Positions 24,543-33,552 are shown, counted from the stretch's first letter. The stretch is 64,000 nucleotides of DNA from Myxococcota bacterium (GCA_023150835.1 JAKLKB010000024.1:1-64000); one strand, 5' to 3'. A program made the numbers and translations. Notes: a model not told the origin generated them from the letters alone.

Positions 24543-27500
24543 ATGTACAACCATCTTCCAATCTACCAAGCCCCGTATCCGAAAGATATCTTGCGTTCGC
24601 CTGATCCGCATGTGTTTTTTGCTTCGTTTGATTTCTTGCTTGAAAGCGACCCGAGCTTTGGCGGTTTGGGGGCATCGTTGACGATGCTTCACGCGATGAT
24701 GACGAGGCCCCAGTATCTCGTTTTAGTCAAAAAGCTCCCGCTGGCATCGCAGGATCCGAAAGCTTTTTTGGCGTATGTTGTTTGTGTGCTGTACGACGCC
24801 GAGAGGGTGGAGGCGTTGCCATCGGAGGTTGCAGAAGGCTTCGCCCGATTTCTTTCCAAAGCGGAGGGGGGCGCGCTTGAGCGGGCAGCGGAACGCTTGG
24901 CGCGTTATTTGTTGATCTTTGGGCCTCAACAACTGGTGTCGGGCCATTCGGCCTTTTCGCAGCGTTTGGGGCTGTTGCGCGAAGCGTTGTTGGTATGGAT
25001 CGGGACTTTTCCTGTGGAACACCCGCCAGACGATCAAGCGATCCGGGATCAGTTGTGGGCGATCGTGCCGCATTATTTTCCTGAGCATTTTCCGCATCTC
25101 TTCCCAAAAAACGAGCGTGTCGAGGATACGGATTCGTGGAAAGATACGTTGGTGACGGGGGTGGATCTGCGGGGCAGACTTTCGACCTCTGTTGAACCGC
25201 CAGCCTCCTTTGAACCCCTTGAACGGCCAGCCCCGCTTGATCCGCTTGATCCGCTTGCATGGAGAGGGGAGCGATGGGAGCGTTTGAGCGCAGCGGAAGA
25301 CGATTTGGATACAACGATCACGACGGGAGGATGGACCGTTGGGGAGGCATCCGACGAAGGAGCCATGTTTGGGGAGAGTCCTGACGAAGACAAGCCGAGC
25401 GGTGCGGTGCTTCCTGTGTTGTCCCGTTCGCCTGTCGTGAAGCCCGAAGCCGAAATACGCGAGGCGGGCTACGGTTTGCGCCGAGGTCAGCCGTTGGTGG
25501 AGGAACGCCCAGCGGATGCACAAAAATCCGAAGATTGGGGAGAGGACAGCGATGATCTCCGTGTGGATGAGCTTGTTGAGTACGACGAGGAAGAAGCGGA
25601 GGAGACCTCAGAGGCCGTTCCTGCCGATGAAGTGATTCTTACGGGTCTGCCGAAACCTGCCCCGCGCCCTGCCGACGATATCCTGAGCCGCTCGATGCCT
25701 TCTGGTGCGAAACCCAAGCCCGCTCCGCCGCCTTCGTATGAAGTGGGACGTTTGAGTTTGGAATCCAAGCCCGTTCCCCCCTCTGTTGTCGAGAAGCCGC
25801 CGTTGCCCGAAGAACCTCCGTCGATGCAGCCGTTTGATTACACCAGTACGACGCGAGCGGGGGTGCTTCCTCCGACGACCTTCCCCATCCCACCCGGTGC
25901 GCCGCCGCTTCCACCGCAAACTTCGGCAGCGCCGCTTCCACCGCAAACTTCGGCAGCGCCGCCTCCCCCCCCGAAAACCTCGCAGTTGCCCCCTGCTCCG
26001 CAGAAACCCTCGGCAGCGCCGGCAGCACGTGGAGGAGTCGCACCTGTCCCGATGCGTTTCGAGCGTGACGAACACACCGTGCTATCAAGCACAGGTCAAT
26101 TCGATGCTTTTCAAGGCACACCAGTGGAGGATCGTTCGACGACAACGAAGACGGAAACCGCGAAGGCCCCGCCGCTTCCCTCTGGGGGAGCGCCCGCTGC
26201 TCCGTTCGGTGGACTTCCTGCCAGCACACCACCGCTTGAACCTTCGGGATATGCGGCCCCGATGCCTCCCACCTCCCGCTCTTCGGGATATGCGGCTCCG
26301 ATGCCTCCCCCTCCGCCACCTCCTCCGATCTCTTCGGCAGATGCGGCTCCGCCCGCTGTGTCTGCACCTGCTGGACCACCTGCCTTTCGTGGACCCGCAG
26401 CACCCGCGCCTGCGCCCGCAGCACTCGCGCCTGCGCCCGCAGCACCCGCGCCTGCGCCCGCAGCACCCGCACCTGCGCCCGCAGCACCCGCACCCGCACC
26501 TGCGCCTGCGTCCGATGCACCTGCCTCTGTCGCAGCGCCTGCACCCGCAGCACCTGCGAGACGGAGTGGTGGGGCGGCTCCGTCGTTGGGCAAAGGGGCG
26601 TCTTCTTTGGGTCCACAAAGCGGAGAAGTCGCACCAGAACTGGACGATTCGAGGGACTTGGGCGGAATATCCGATCGTGAACGCAACCGCGCTCCGATGA
26701 GAGCAGCGGCGAAGCGCAGCGACGAAGCTCGCGGTGAGGCCTCGTCCAAAGATGGAGCAAAGCGTAGCGACGAAGCTTTGTTGAAAGACGCGCTGTCGAC
26801 GGAGGAGGGTGCGGGAACGGGCTTTGAAGAAAAAGCGAAAAAGAAAAGAAAGGCCGCAGACAAGTACTCCGAAGAGATGGAGAAAGAGCAAGCCGAGGCA
26901 CCTCGCCCCGTAGAAGAGGGCGGCGAACAAGAGATCACGCGCAGCCAACAAGAGCTTCGCCTTGAAGAACAAAAGGCGACACTCAGCGAGCAAGACGGCC
27001 AACAAAAGCTGATCCGCAGAGAACGAGAGATCGAGCGAGCGCCCGCCAAAGAAGCCAAAGCGGAATTCGCGCAGCTTCCCGATGAAGAAGTCGCTTCTTC
27101 CGTTCTCGAAGAAGATGCTCCGTCGATGAAAGCGGATCTGGCGCAGTTTTCCGATGGAGAAGCGGCCTCTCCCGTTCTCGAAGAAGCGAGAGAGCCGAGG
27201 GCGCCCGACAAAAAATCTCTTTCGGGTGCTGCGGGTGGAGACGCCGATCTTGGCCCATCTGCGGAAGTTTCTGAACCATCGCCGATGCGTTCGTCCTTGC
27301 CGATGCCGCCAGCCCCGTCGATGCCGCCAGCCGAGATACCTCCGATCGCGTTGGGAAAAGCTCCCTATCCCCAACAAGCTCCGATCGAGGCTCCTGCGCG
27401 TTCCAAGTCAGCGTTTTCTGCGTTGGGTCGGATCATCTCGACGATCTTGATGTTCCCATTGATCGTGTTGGCTGCGCCGTTTGCGGCGTTGTACTGGGTG

Positions 27501-28748
27501 GGAAAGCAGATCAAACGTGGCGTGGGATGGATGTTTTCACGCAGTCGGGCAGCGTTGGAGAAGAAAGCCCAAGAAAAGGGCGTCAAACTGTACGAGTTGT
27601 TTTTGAGTGAAGAAGCCACAAAGCCCGGGCCGATCGAACGAACCATCGCACAATCGAAAGTGCTATTGCGTGTGGTCTCGGCGTTTTTTGGGTTGTGGAC
27701 GGTGGCGCTGTTGTGCTTTGTGGATGCGGTGTTGTCGGTGTTTACGCAATATGCGCACAAGCTGTTGGGTTATTGGAAGACGTTGAAATCCAAAGGCAAG
27801 ACCTTTTTGCGCAAACGCAATCGCACGCTGCATCAAGGAATGGCCGAAGATCTGATGAAGTTGCGTTTGCAGCTTTCGCAGCTACTGCTGATGCCGGGGT
27901 TTTCGCCGCAAGAATGTGCGGCGTCGATCTCGAAAGAAGAACTCAAAGCGTTGGTGCTTTCGCCAACATTTCCGTTGCATCAAGTCCTTGAAGCGCGATG
28001 CCGCCTCGATGAAGTGAAGACCGATATCGGAGGGCTTTCGAGCTTTCATCTCCAGACATTTCTGAAAAAAGCGGTAAAAGGTGGGATCTTGCAGGTTGGC
28101 GAAAAGATCCTTGATCTGTTTAAGCACATCGTCCCCAATCCTTTTTTGTTTGTGCGTGGGTGGAAGGATCTGTATCTGATGTGGCGTTATATGCGCTATT
28201 CTCGGCGCGAGTTGCTTGAGATGTATGCGCGTCTTGTGGATGACTTTCAGACCTTGCTTGCGATGTCGCTTGAATCCGCCAACGCCAAAGACGCCGAAAA
28301 GGATGTCGCCCCCGAAACCATCGAACCTGTCTTGATGGCGCTGTTTCCGTATGAAGAAGCGTTGTTTGAGCGGCTGGGTTTGCAGAGAAACAGCTTGTTG
28401 CAAAAAAGCGAGATGAACCAGCGTCTTGCTGTCGAAGCGACACAGCGGGATATGCAGCGGTTGTTGCAGGTGATGTGTCTTGCAGGGCGCTTTTTGTTGC
28501 CGCAGCGTTGGTCGCGGGCTGAACTGCTGCTCGAATACCAAGCGATGTCCGCCAACAACCGTTTTTCGCCGCAAGTTGCCCTCGAAGTCGAGGCTTGGCT
28601 CGATCAAGAAGTCAAGCAGATCATCGACTCCACCAAGATCCTCGCCCCCCATGAAGAATTCGAAGCACAGCTCCAAGAAGAGGCCCTCCGAAAGTCTCGA
28701 CAACGCGCCCTGCGTAAGATCGTCAAACAACGTGGCTTTTGGGTCTGA
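24543..28748 (+). CDS. Large membrane protein with Pro/Ala-rich linker, function unknown
   Basis: 1401 residues, no family recognised. Residues 1-200 form a globular-looking domain (PDPHVFFASFDFLLESDPSFGG). Residues about 200-700 are acidic, then Pro/Ala-rich low complexity with PPQTSAAPLPPQTSAAP and APAPAPA repeats. Residues 700-950 are highly charged and probably coiled (EEKAKKKRKAADKYSEEMEKEQ). Two membrane helices follow at about 957-985 (IISTILMFPLIVLAAPFAALYWV) and 1040-1070 (VVSAFFGLWTVALLCFVDAVL). The last 330 residues are a helical cytosolic domain. No signal peptide, so both ends probably face the cytoplasm. It is flanked by repeats on both sides and appears monocistronic. The long disordered linker suggests a scaffold (inference). 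Confidence 0.75.
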   Translation: MYNHLPIYQAPYPKDILRSPDPHVFFASFDFLLESDPSFGGLGASLTMLHAMMTRPQYLVLVKKLPLASQDPKAFLAYVVCVLYDAERVEALPSEVAEGFARFLSKAEGGALERAAERLARYLLIFGPQQLVSGHSAFSQRLGLLREALLVWIGTFPVEHPPDDQAIRDQLWAIVPHYFPEHFPHLFPKNERVEDTDSWKDTLVTGVDLRGRLSTSVEPPASFEPLERPAPLDPLDPLAWRGERWERLSAAEDDLDTTITTGGWTVGEASDEGAMFGESPDEDKPSGAVLPVLSRSPVVKPEAEIREAGYGLRRGQPLVEERPADAQKSEDWGEDSDDLRVDELVEYDEEEAEETSEAVPADEVILTGLPKPAPRPADDILSRSMPSGAKPKPAPPPSYEVGRLSLESKPVPPSVVEKPPLPEEPPSMQPFDYTSTTRAGVLPPTTFPIPPGAPPLPPQTSAAPLPPQTSAAPPPPPKTSQLPPAPQKPSAAPAARGGVAPVPMRFERDEHTVLSSTGQFDAFQGTPVEDRSTTTKTETAKAPPLPSGGAPAAPFGGLPASTPPLEPSGYAAPMPPTSRSSGYAAPMPPPPPPPPISSADAAPPAVSAPAGPPAFRGPAAPAPAPAALAPAPAAPAPAPAAPAPAPAAPAPAPAPASDAPASVAAPAPAAPARRSGGAAPSLGKGASSLGPQSGEVAPELDDSRDLGGISDRERNRAPMRAAAKRSDEARGEASSKDGAKRSDEALLKDALSTEEGAGTGFEEKAKKKRKAADKYSEEMEKEQAEAPRPVEEGGEQEITRSQQELRLEEQKATLSEQDGQQKLIRREREIERAPAKEAKAEFAQLPDEEVASSVLEEDAPSMKADLAQFSDGEAASPVLEEAREPRAPDKKSLSGAAGGDADLGPSAEVSEPSPMRSSLPMPPAPSMPPAEIPPIALGKAPYPQQAPIEAPARSKSAFSALGRIISTILMFPLIVLAAPFAALYWVGKQIKRGVGWMFSRSRAALEKKAQEKGVKLYELFLSEEATKPGPIERTIAQSKVLLRVVSAFFGLWTVALLCFVDAVLSVFTQYAHKLLGYWKTLKSKGKTFLRKRNRTLHQGMAEDLMKLRLQLSQLLLMPGFSPQECAASISKEELKALVLSPTFPLHQVLEARCRLDEVKTDIGGLSSFHLQTFLKKAVKGGILQVGEKILDLFKHIVPNPFLFVRGWKDLYLMWRYMRYSRRELLEMYARLVDDFQTLLAMSLESANAKDAEKDVAPETIEPVLMALFPYEEALFERLGLQRNSLLQKSEMNQRLAVEATQRDMQRLLQVMCLAGRFLLPQRWSRAELLLEYQAMSANNRFSPQVALEVEAWLDQEVKQIIDSTKILAPHEEFEAQLQEEALRKSRQRALRKIVKQRGFWV

Positions 28749-28763
28749 TTCTGCTTAGGGGTT

Positions 28764-28878
28764 ATACGAGATCCGCCCGCTGCGTGATCGTAAAAAAGTA
28801 GGGGCAGCCCCCTGTGGCTGCCCAAGCACAGGGCGTCTTCGCGCTCTCCTTCGATCACAGATCACTTGGATATCGTAT
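28764..28878 (+). repeat. MITE-like element A, complete copy
   Basis: Left end ATACGAGATCC (28764-28774) and right end GGATATCGTAT (28868-28878) are inverted repeats with one mismatch, bordered by TT and TA. The core hairpin is GGGGCAGCCCCCTGTGGCTGCCC. This 115-bp copy is the cleanest in the window and defines the element. Confidence 0.85.
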
Positions 28879-29410
28879 TATCGTCGGAGGGTGGGGGATT
28901 GCGGGGGAGGATTTGGTAGCCACAGCCTTTGAGAAGGTGGGGGCGGCTGGTGAATTCGATGCGGGGCCATTGGCGGCAGATGGCGGGCCGAAGGGGATAT
29001 TGCCCGCAGCGTCCGTCTTTTTGGAGGTATCGGCAACTCATGACTTTGACGACTTCGCCGTTGGGGCCTTCGGCATCGAAGCCGCGAGAATAAAAGCCGT
29101 GTATATCTGTATGCCACCACAGCCAGAACGCCCGAAACCAAGGCCATTTGTCCAAGATCGGAGGCCATTGCATCAGGATGTAGTGGCAGCAATGACCGCG
29201 TTGTTTGCAGCCGCCTGTGATCTTGTAAGGGGGAGGGGAGAGGGTTTGGATGATTTTTTGGACGACCAGATCGAGCAGCATAAAAGGCAGGACAAGGGCT
29301 TTGAGAGCGAAGCGAAGGGGCGCGGGGGTGCGTTGTGGGGGGATGCCTTCGGGTGGAGGGCCGGGCTGTTGAGAGGATTCGGTGCGCCAGTGATGCGAAC
29401 GGGCAGGCAT
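28862..29410 (-). CDS. YkgJ-type cysteine-cluster protein
   Basis: 182 residues. The cysteine pattern CKQRGHCC followed about 60 residues later by SCRYLQKDGRCGQYPLRPAICRQWP is that of the YkgJ/zinc- or iron-chelating family, thought to bind a metal or Fe-S cluster. The preceding segment (FALKALVLPFMLLDLVVQKII) may be amphipathic or membrane-associated. AAAGGA lies upstream of the ATG. The last residues (TISK) and the stop are encoded by the right end of the adjoining element A, so the C-terminus has been altered by it. The cellular role is not known. Confidence 0.85.
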   Translation of the reverse strand: MPARSHHWRTESSQQPGPPPEGIPPQRTPAPLRFALKALVLPFMLLDLVVQKIIQTLSPPPYKITGGCKQRGHCCHYILMQWPPILDKWPWFRAFWLWWHTDIHGFYSRGFDAEGPNGEVVKVMSCRYLQKDGRCGQYPLRPAICRQWPRIEFTSRPHLLKGCGYQILPRNPPPSDDNTISK

Positions 29411-29471
29411 GGGGGTTCCTTTACAGGGGCGGTTGGTGGGGCAGAAGATCGCTCATCGATCTTTTAATTTT

Positions 29472-29639
29472 TCAAAATGGAGCAAGCATAGCAAAAAGGC
29501 GTCTGTGTCGGGTTGGCTTGTGAAAGAGTGCGTAGTAAGCTGCCGATACAGCGCGACGAAGGCTTGCTTGTTTGGGGCGTCTGGGTTCGTTTTGTGCGAG
29601 TCTTTTGGCTTGTGAAAGAAGATCTTCTGCGTACCCCAC
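29472..29639 (-). pseudogene. Truncated HEPN-domain protein
   Basis: 55 residues from a GTG at 29639, which follows AAAGGAG placed on the stop of the upstream gene. The text AEDLLSQAKRL...PRRPKQASLRRAVSAAYYALFH is the typical first half of HEPN-domain proteins (toxin-like RNases and their relatives, usually about 130 residues). After ALFH it runs into an unrelated short tail and stops. The second half, which carries the RxxxxH motif in active members, is missing, so this is probably an inactivated remnant. Confidence 0.65.
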
Positions 29640-29652
29640 TTGATGCGCTCCT

Positions 29653-29958
29653 TTAGGATACAACGAGGCGTTCGAGGTGTGCTTGTTCTTGGAGTTCGGC
29701 TTCCGTTTTGAAGTGGATATAGGGCCACGCATCCAAAAAGAAGGGCTGCCATATTTCTTCGATCTTTTGCCGTAGGGTTGTGCGTGTTTGCTTGGATTGT
29801 GCGTTGGTGGTGGCTTTGAGGACGATCCAAAGCCACAACGCATGGTCGCCTGTCGAGTCAAGCGCGTATTCGTACTGGATTTCTTTGACTGCGTTGGTAG
29901 GCATCGCTTGTTGGATCTCTTTGAGCGCTTTCTCTAAGGAATTTTTTTGTTTTGGCAT
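29653..29958 (-). CDS. Small protein paired with the HEPN remnant
   Basis: 101 residues with the block YEYALDSTGDHALWLWIVLKATTN and, later, PFFLDAWPYIHFKTEAE. I recall proteins with a DxTGDxAxWxWVVL block and a WPYxxFxTxxE end lying upstream of HEPN genes, which suggests the partner (possible antitoxin) of a two-gene module, but this is from memory of gene order rather than a named family. GAGAGG precedes the ATG. It is followed directly by the truncated HEPN gene, with the ribosome site of that gene overlapping this stop. Confidence 0.6.
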   Translation of the reverse strand: MPKQKNSLEKALKEIQQAMPTNAVKEIQYEYALDSTGDHALWLWIVLKATTNAQSKQTRTTLRQKIEEIWQPFFLDAWPYIHFKTEAELQEQAHLERLVVS

Positions 29959-29984
29959 GAAAACCTCTCTGTTAACTAGTATTT

Positions 29985-30005
29985 ACTCCGATCTCGGTCC
30001 GAGAA
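29985..30005. promoter_or_regulatory. Inverted repeat upstream of the HEPN-type module
   Basis: TCTCGG-T-CCGAGA (about 29992-30004) is a perfect inverted repeat about 35 bases upstream of the module's first ATG. Such symmetric sites are common operators for self-repressing two-gene modules. No clear -10/-35 pair was found beside it. Confidence 0.35.
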
Positions 30006-30066
30006 GACATGGGTTCGAGCAAGTTAGAGCAGCGGGTGCGTTTTGTCACGGTGGCTTGGGGGCCGT

Positions 30067-31089
30067 TTAGCGGGGAGTGAAGCGAGGTTGGCCGTAGAAA
30101 GGGAAGTAGACGTTGTAAGTAATGTATCCATCGGGCTTGGGGGTGGGTAAGGCCCCGAGTCCGACTTTGAGGAGAGAGTCGGGTTTGAGGGAGTTGATGA
30201 AGTCTTTTTCGATCTTGAAGCGGATATCGCCGCGAAAGATGCTGTAGCGGAAGTTGGGGTTGAGTTGGATCTTGCCTGTCACTTGGAGGTCGATATCGCC
30301 GCCAAATGCGCGAACATTGGAGAGATCGGCGATAGCTTTTTCCATTTTGATCTCGATATTGAGGGTGCCGAGGTTGAGGCGTGGGACGGGGAGTTCACCC
30401 ATCTGGCCGGCGGGGAAGTAGCCCGGGCCGATCGAGAAGTTGCGGATCGTGAGTTTGATCTTGCCGGTGCTACGGTTGAGATCGATGGCGTTGGGAGGTG
30501 GGCGAAAGGTGGGGCGTTTGTTTTTGCCTTGTGGAGCGGGGGCGTTGGTGGGAGGGAGTAGATCGAGGTTGATATCGCCGCGAACGGCACCGAATACAGG
30601 GGCAAAAAGGATCTCAAGCAGCGGCTTGGCGTCGGGGTTTTTGAGCATCTTTCCGCTGGTGGGGCCGAGAAGGGCGAGTTGTAAGCCGTCGAGGTTGGCT
30701 TGGACGGAGATCTCGTTTTTTCGGGAGCGAGAGAACGAGCCGTTGAGTTCGCCGCTGGCGATCTCGGCAAAGAAGGAAGCCGAGAGACTGCCCCAGAGTA
30801 AGGGGAAGATGGAGAGTCGAGCGCGGACTTGCGGGATCTGAACTTCGGCGATGCCCTTGGGGACGAGACGTTGGAGGTTGAGGTCTTGGATGTGTACGCC
30901 CGTGAGGTAATAGGGGCGAAGGTCGTTCATTTGGATGCGGGTTTGGGTGGCGCGTTGGACGGGAACGGAAAAAGCGTCAAAAAGCCGTCTGTAGGGGAAA
31001 GTTTGGTAGAGGAAGAACAGAAAGGAAAAGAAAGCGAGGGCAGCATAAGCTGTCCAACGGAGGAGCTTTTGGAGACGTTCTCTTTGCAT
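30067..31089 (-). CDS. gspN: Type II secretion protein GspN
   Basis: 340 residues. An N-terminal membrane helix (WTAYAALAFFSFLFFLYQTF) is followed by a long periplasmic beta-rich domain (VQIPQVRARLSIFPLLWGSLSASFFAEIASGELNGSF) like GspN and AsmA-type proteins. It is the last gene of the gsp operon, 7 bases after gspM. GspN is an accessory, non-universal component of the inner-membrane platform. The final segment DGYITYNVYFPFYGQPRFTPR is polar. Confidence 0.82.
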   Translation of the reverse strand: MQRERLQKLLRWTAYAALAFFSFLFFLYQTFPYRRLFDAFSVPVQRATQTRIQMNDLRPYYLTGVHIQDLNLQRLVPKGIAEVQIPQVRARLSIFPLLWGSLSASFFAEIASGELNGSFSRSRKNEISVQANLDGLQLALLGPTSGKMLKNPDAKPLLEILFAPVFGAVRGDINLDLLPPTNAPAPQGKNKRPTFRPPPNAIDLNRSTGKIKLTIRNFSIGPGYFPAGQMGELPVPRLNLGTLNIEIKMEKAIADLSNVRAFGGDIDLQVTGKIQLNPNFRYSIFRGDIRFKIEKDFINSLKPDSLLKVGLGALPTPKPDGYITYNVYFPFYGQPRFTPR

Positions 31090-31096
31090 GACGGCC

Positions 31097-31672
31097 TCAG
31101 TTTTGGGCGAGATCGTAAGTGGAGACAGTGGCGTTAAAGTCGGGCTTTGCGGGTTCAGAGAAGTTGGGACTCATGCGAAGCTCGCGGACTTTGACGATCT
31201 GGCCGGAGTTTTCGATGCCATCGAGAAAGCGAGCCAGAGCGCCCAGATCGGCAGCGGTGATACTGATACGGACGGAGCGTTCGCGTAGGCGAGAGGCGTT
31301 GGGGGCGGCGGAAGGTGCATCGGAGACGGGATTCATGGAGGAGATATTGATGCTGTGTTTTTGGCTGAGTTGATCGAGAAAGGTGATGAGGTTGAGGCGT
31401 CCGGCTTGTTTGATGCGCTGTTCGAGGCGTTCGACTTTGCGTTTGGCGACTTCAAAGCGGCTTTGGAGTTGGGCGATCTGAGCCAGTTGTTTGACGAGTT
31501 CTTGGTTGCTGCTTTCGCGGCTTTTGAAGCTACCGCCGATCACAAGGTCGCCGATGTAAAGGAGCAAGAGCAGGCCGACGACACCGATGATCAGGGCCAA
31601 GACACGATCACGCGGAGATTGTTGTTCGAGATAAGCGGTGACTTGATCAACCTTTTCTTCAAAGAAAGCCAT
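31097..31672 (-). CDS. gspM: Type II secretion protein GspM
   Basis: 191 residues: short cytosolic N-terminus, one membrane helix (VLALIIGVVGLLLLLYIGDLVI), a coiled coil (SNQELVKQLAQIAQLQSRFEVAKRK...), then a ferredoxin-like periplasmic domain. GspM is part of the inner-membrane assembly platform with GspL, C and F. It normally follows gspL closely; here 221 bases containing element B intervene, which may uncouple or weaken its expression. Confidence 0.85.
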   Translation of the reverse strand: MAFFEEKVDQVTAYLEQQSPRDRVLALIIGVVGLLLLLYIGDLVIGGSFKSRESSNQELVKQLAQIAQLQSRFEVAKRKVERLEQRIKQAGRLNLITFLDQLSQKHSINISSMNPVSDAPSAAPNASRLRERSVRISITAADLGALARFLDGIENSGQIVKVRELRMSPNFSEPAKPDFNATVSTYDLAQN

Positions 31673-31714
31673 AATGCTTGCATTCCTTGTGGTATAGGGC
31701 AGTTTGCAGGTGTC

Positions 31715-31913
31715 TCAGCAGTCAAGGGGGCTGCATTGTTCGGTCGAGGTTGTGGGGCTTTGCCCAACGCCCCGCGCCCTTAGCGCGGCTGCCTTGACCC
31801 CGTATTGGCGCGGTGTTCCTTGGTTTTTCAATCGAACAGCCTTGCCGCTTGAAGTGGCGCGAACACGGGGGGTTTTGTCCACAGCCCATTGTTTCAGCAG
31901 TCAAGGGGGCTGC
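31715..31913 (-). repeat. Element B (copy 6) flanked by a 20-bp direct repeat at the gspL 3' end
   Basis: The sequence TCAGCAGTCAAGGGGGCTGC occurs at 31715-31734 and again, perfectly, at 31894-31913. The second copy contains the gspL stop codon and its last five codons. Between them lies an inverted element B (CCTTGACCCCGTATTGGCG, GCCGCTTGAAGTGGCGCGAACACGGGG). The arrangement resembles an insertion with duplication of the gspL end. Confidence 0.75.
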
Positions 31914-33522
31914 GCAGGCGGAATTCGTATTTGTTTTGTTTGCCAGCGGCGCGTTGGACGACACCTTCGGGCATCTTGGCGAAACATTTGTATTCTTTGA
32001 GATTTTGTTGGATCTGTGAAGCCGCAGCATACGAATCGGTTTCGCCTTCAAGCTCGAAGTTTCGGGCGTTGATGTTGAGGCGTGTGATCTCGATCTTGAG
32101 CTTTTTGTCTTTGGCGAGGCGAGAGACGCGGTCGTAGATCTCGAGGAACATATCATAAGCGCTAATGGTAGGGATGACGGCTTGTTCGCCGGTGCCTTTG
32201 GCTTTTTGGATCTCTTCGAGCATGATGTTGATGCAGCGGGTGGGATCGGAGATGGGCTGTCCAAGGATCTGCTGACAGCGGCGTTCGACTTCACGTTGGA
32301 GTTGTGTGTTTTCTTTGGAGAGTGCGTAAAAGCCGGTAAAGACGGAGGTCATCAGCAAGACCAACAAGATGGCGGAGCCGATCACAAGGCTAGGGATGCG
32401 ATCTTTGAGGAATTGGAGATCGCCTTTGTAGGCGAATTCACGTGTGCGGAAGTTGATCTGGGCAAATCGAGAGCGAGAAAGGCCGCGAAGGGCGAGAGCA
32501 AGGGCTTTATGGAGTGGGGCGTCTTGTTGGGGCCAAGCCAAGCCTTCGGCGGTGGGGATGTGTTTGGGTTGGAGCGGTAAGACGCGGAGATTGAGGCGCT
32601 GGGCGAGAAATGTAGCGATGCCTCGGAGCATGGCTCCGCCGCCTGTGATGTAGAGGGTTTGGAGTTGCTGGCTTGCGCGGCGTTGGAGGGCCGCAAAGGA
32701 GCGGCGAAGTTCGGTGAGGATGGGAGTAAAAGCGCGTTGGACGGATTGGGTTTCGGGGGAGTCGATAGCGCCGGGTGGAGCGGCGAGATCGATCTGATTC
32801 CATAGCGTCTCGTGGGCTTGGTGTGGATGGATCTGGTGGGTGGTGATGAGGGCTTGGCGAAGTTGGCGGGTGCCGCGTTGGATCGAGCGGACAAGCTCGG
32901 CGCGAACGGGTTCTTTGGGATCTTGGGGGTAGCGGCGGAACAGGGTGAGTGTGGTGTGTCGGAAACCAAGGTCGAGGACACCCCATGTTTCTTCGTCAGG
33001 TCCGGGTTCACAATCGGGAAAGAGATGGGTGTAAGGCAGTCCGTCAAGCATCAAGACGCGGGGATCGACAGCGGCTTCTTGGAGGCTGCGGAGGTAGGAG
33101 CCGACTTCTTCGATGGGGGCGTTGCCGACGAGTACACGGGAGCCTTCTTTGGTGGATTCGATGAATTGGTAGTCATAGATCAGGTCTTCGATCTCGAAGG
33201 GCGACATCTCATCGAGTTGGAAGCTGAGGACTTGCTCGATCTTTGCGGTGTCAGAAAAGGGCAGATCGATCACGGCGCTTGCGCCGATGGATCCCGGGAG
33301 AGAGGTGATGATCTGTTCGACAGGTCCGATGGTTTGGAGCGTTTGTGCGATCGCTTGTTTGCGAGCGTTTTGGATGGATTCGGCCTCGGTTTCGGGGCCG
33401 TCGTCGAGGGGTATCGCTTCGAGGTGGTAGGCTTCGACGTTGTATTGACGGCCCGTCTGTTGAAGAACCACAGCTTTGATGGAAGCCTTACCGATATCGA
33501 GTCCGAGGATGCGTTGGGCCAT
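31894..33522 (-). CDS. gspL: Type II secretion protein GspL
   Basis: 542 residues. An actin-like cytosolic domain (ILGLDIGKASIKAVVLQQ; WGVLDLGFRHTTLTLF; LYITGGGAML) as in GspL/PilM binds the ATPase GspE. One membrane helix lies near 380-405 (IPSLVIGSAILLVLLMTSVF), followed by a periplasmic domain that pairs with GspM. It transmits the motor's action to the pseudopilus. The C-terminus (RLRSPLDC) is encoded by the 20-bp repeat described at 31715-31913 and may not be ancestral. Confidence 0.9.
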   Translation of the reverse strand: MAQRILGLDIGKASIKAVVLQQTGRQYNVEAYHLEAIPLDDGPETEAESIQNARKQAIAQTLQTIGPVEQIITSLPGSIGASAVIDLPFSDTAKIEQVLSFQLDEMSPFEIEDLIYDYQFIESTKEGSRVLVGNAPIEEVGSYLRSLQEAAVDPRVLMLDGLPYTHLFPDCEPGPDEETWGVLDLGFRHTTLTLFRRYPQDPKEPVRAELVRSIQRGTRQLRQALITTHQIHPHQAHETLWNQIDLAAPPGAIDSPETQSVQRAFTPILTELRRSFAALQRRASQQLQTLYITGGGAMLRGIATFLAQRLNLRVLPLQPKHIPTAEGLAWPQQDAPLHKALALALRGLSRSRFAQINFRTREFAYKGDLQFLKDRIPSLVIGSAILLVLLMTSVFTGFYALSKENTQLQREVERRCQQILGQPISDPTRCINIMLEEIQKAKGTGEQAVIPTISAYDMFLEIYDRVSRLAKDKKLKIEITRLNINARNFELEGETDSYAAASQIQQNLKEYKCFAKMPEGVVQRAAGKQNKYEFRLRSPLDC

Positions 33523-33552
33523 AGGAGATTCCTTACAAGCGAGAGCATGGGG

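Noticed and set aside
25639-26901. 420-residue minus-strand open frame inside the large membrane-protein gene
   Set aside because: A shadow of the Pro/Ala-rich, GC-rich linker; no ribosome site, Arg/Ser-rich content and overlap with a clear gene.
30010-30060. GGGTTCGAGC as a tRNA T-arm
   Set aside because: No acceptor stem, D-arm or anticodon arm can be formed around it.
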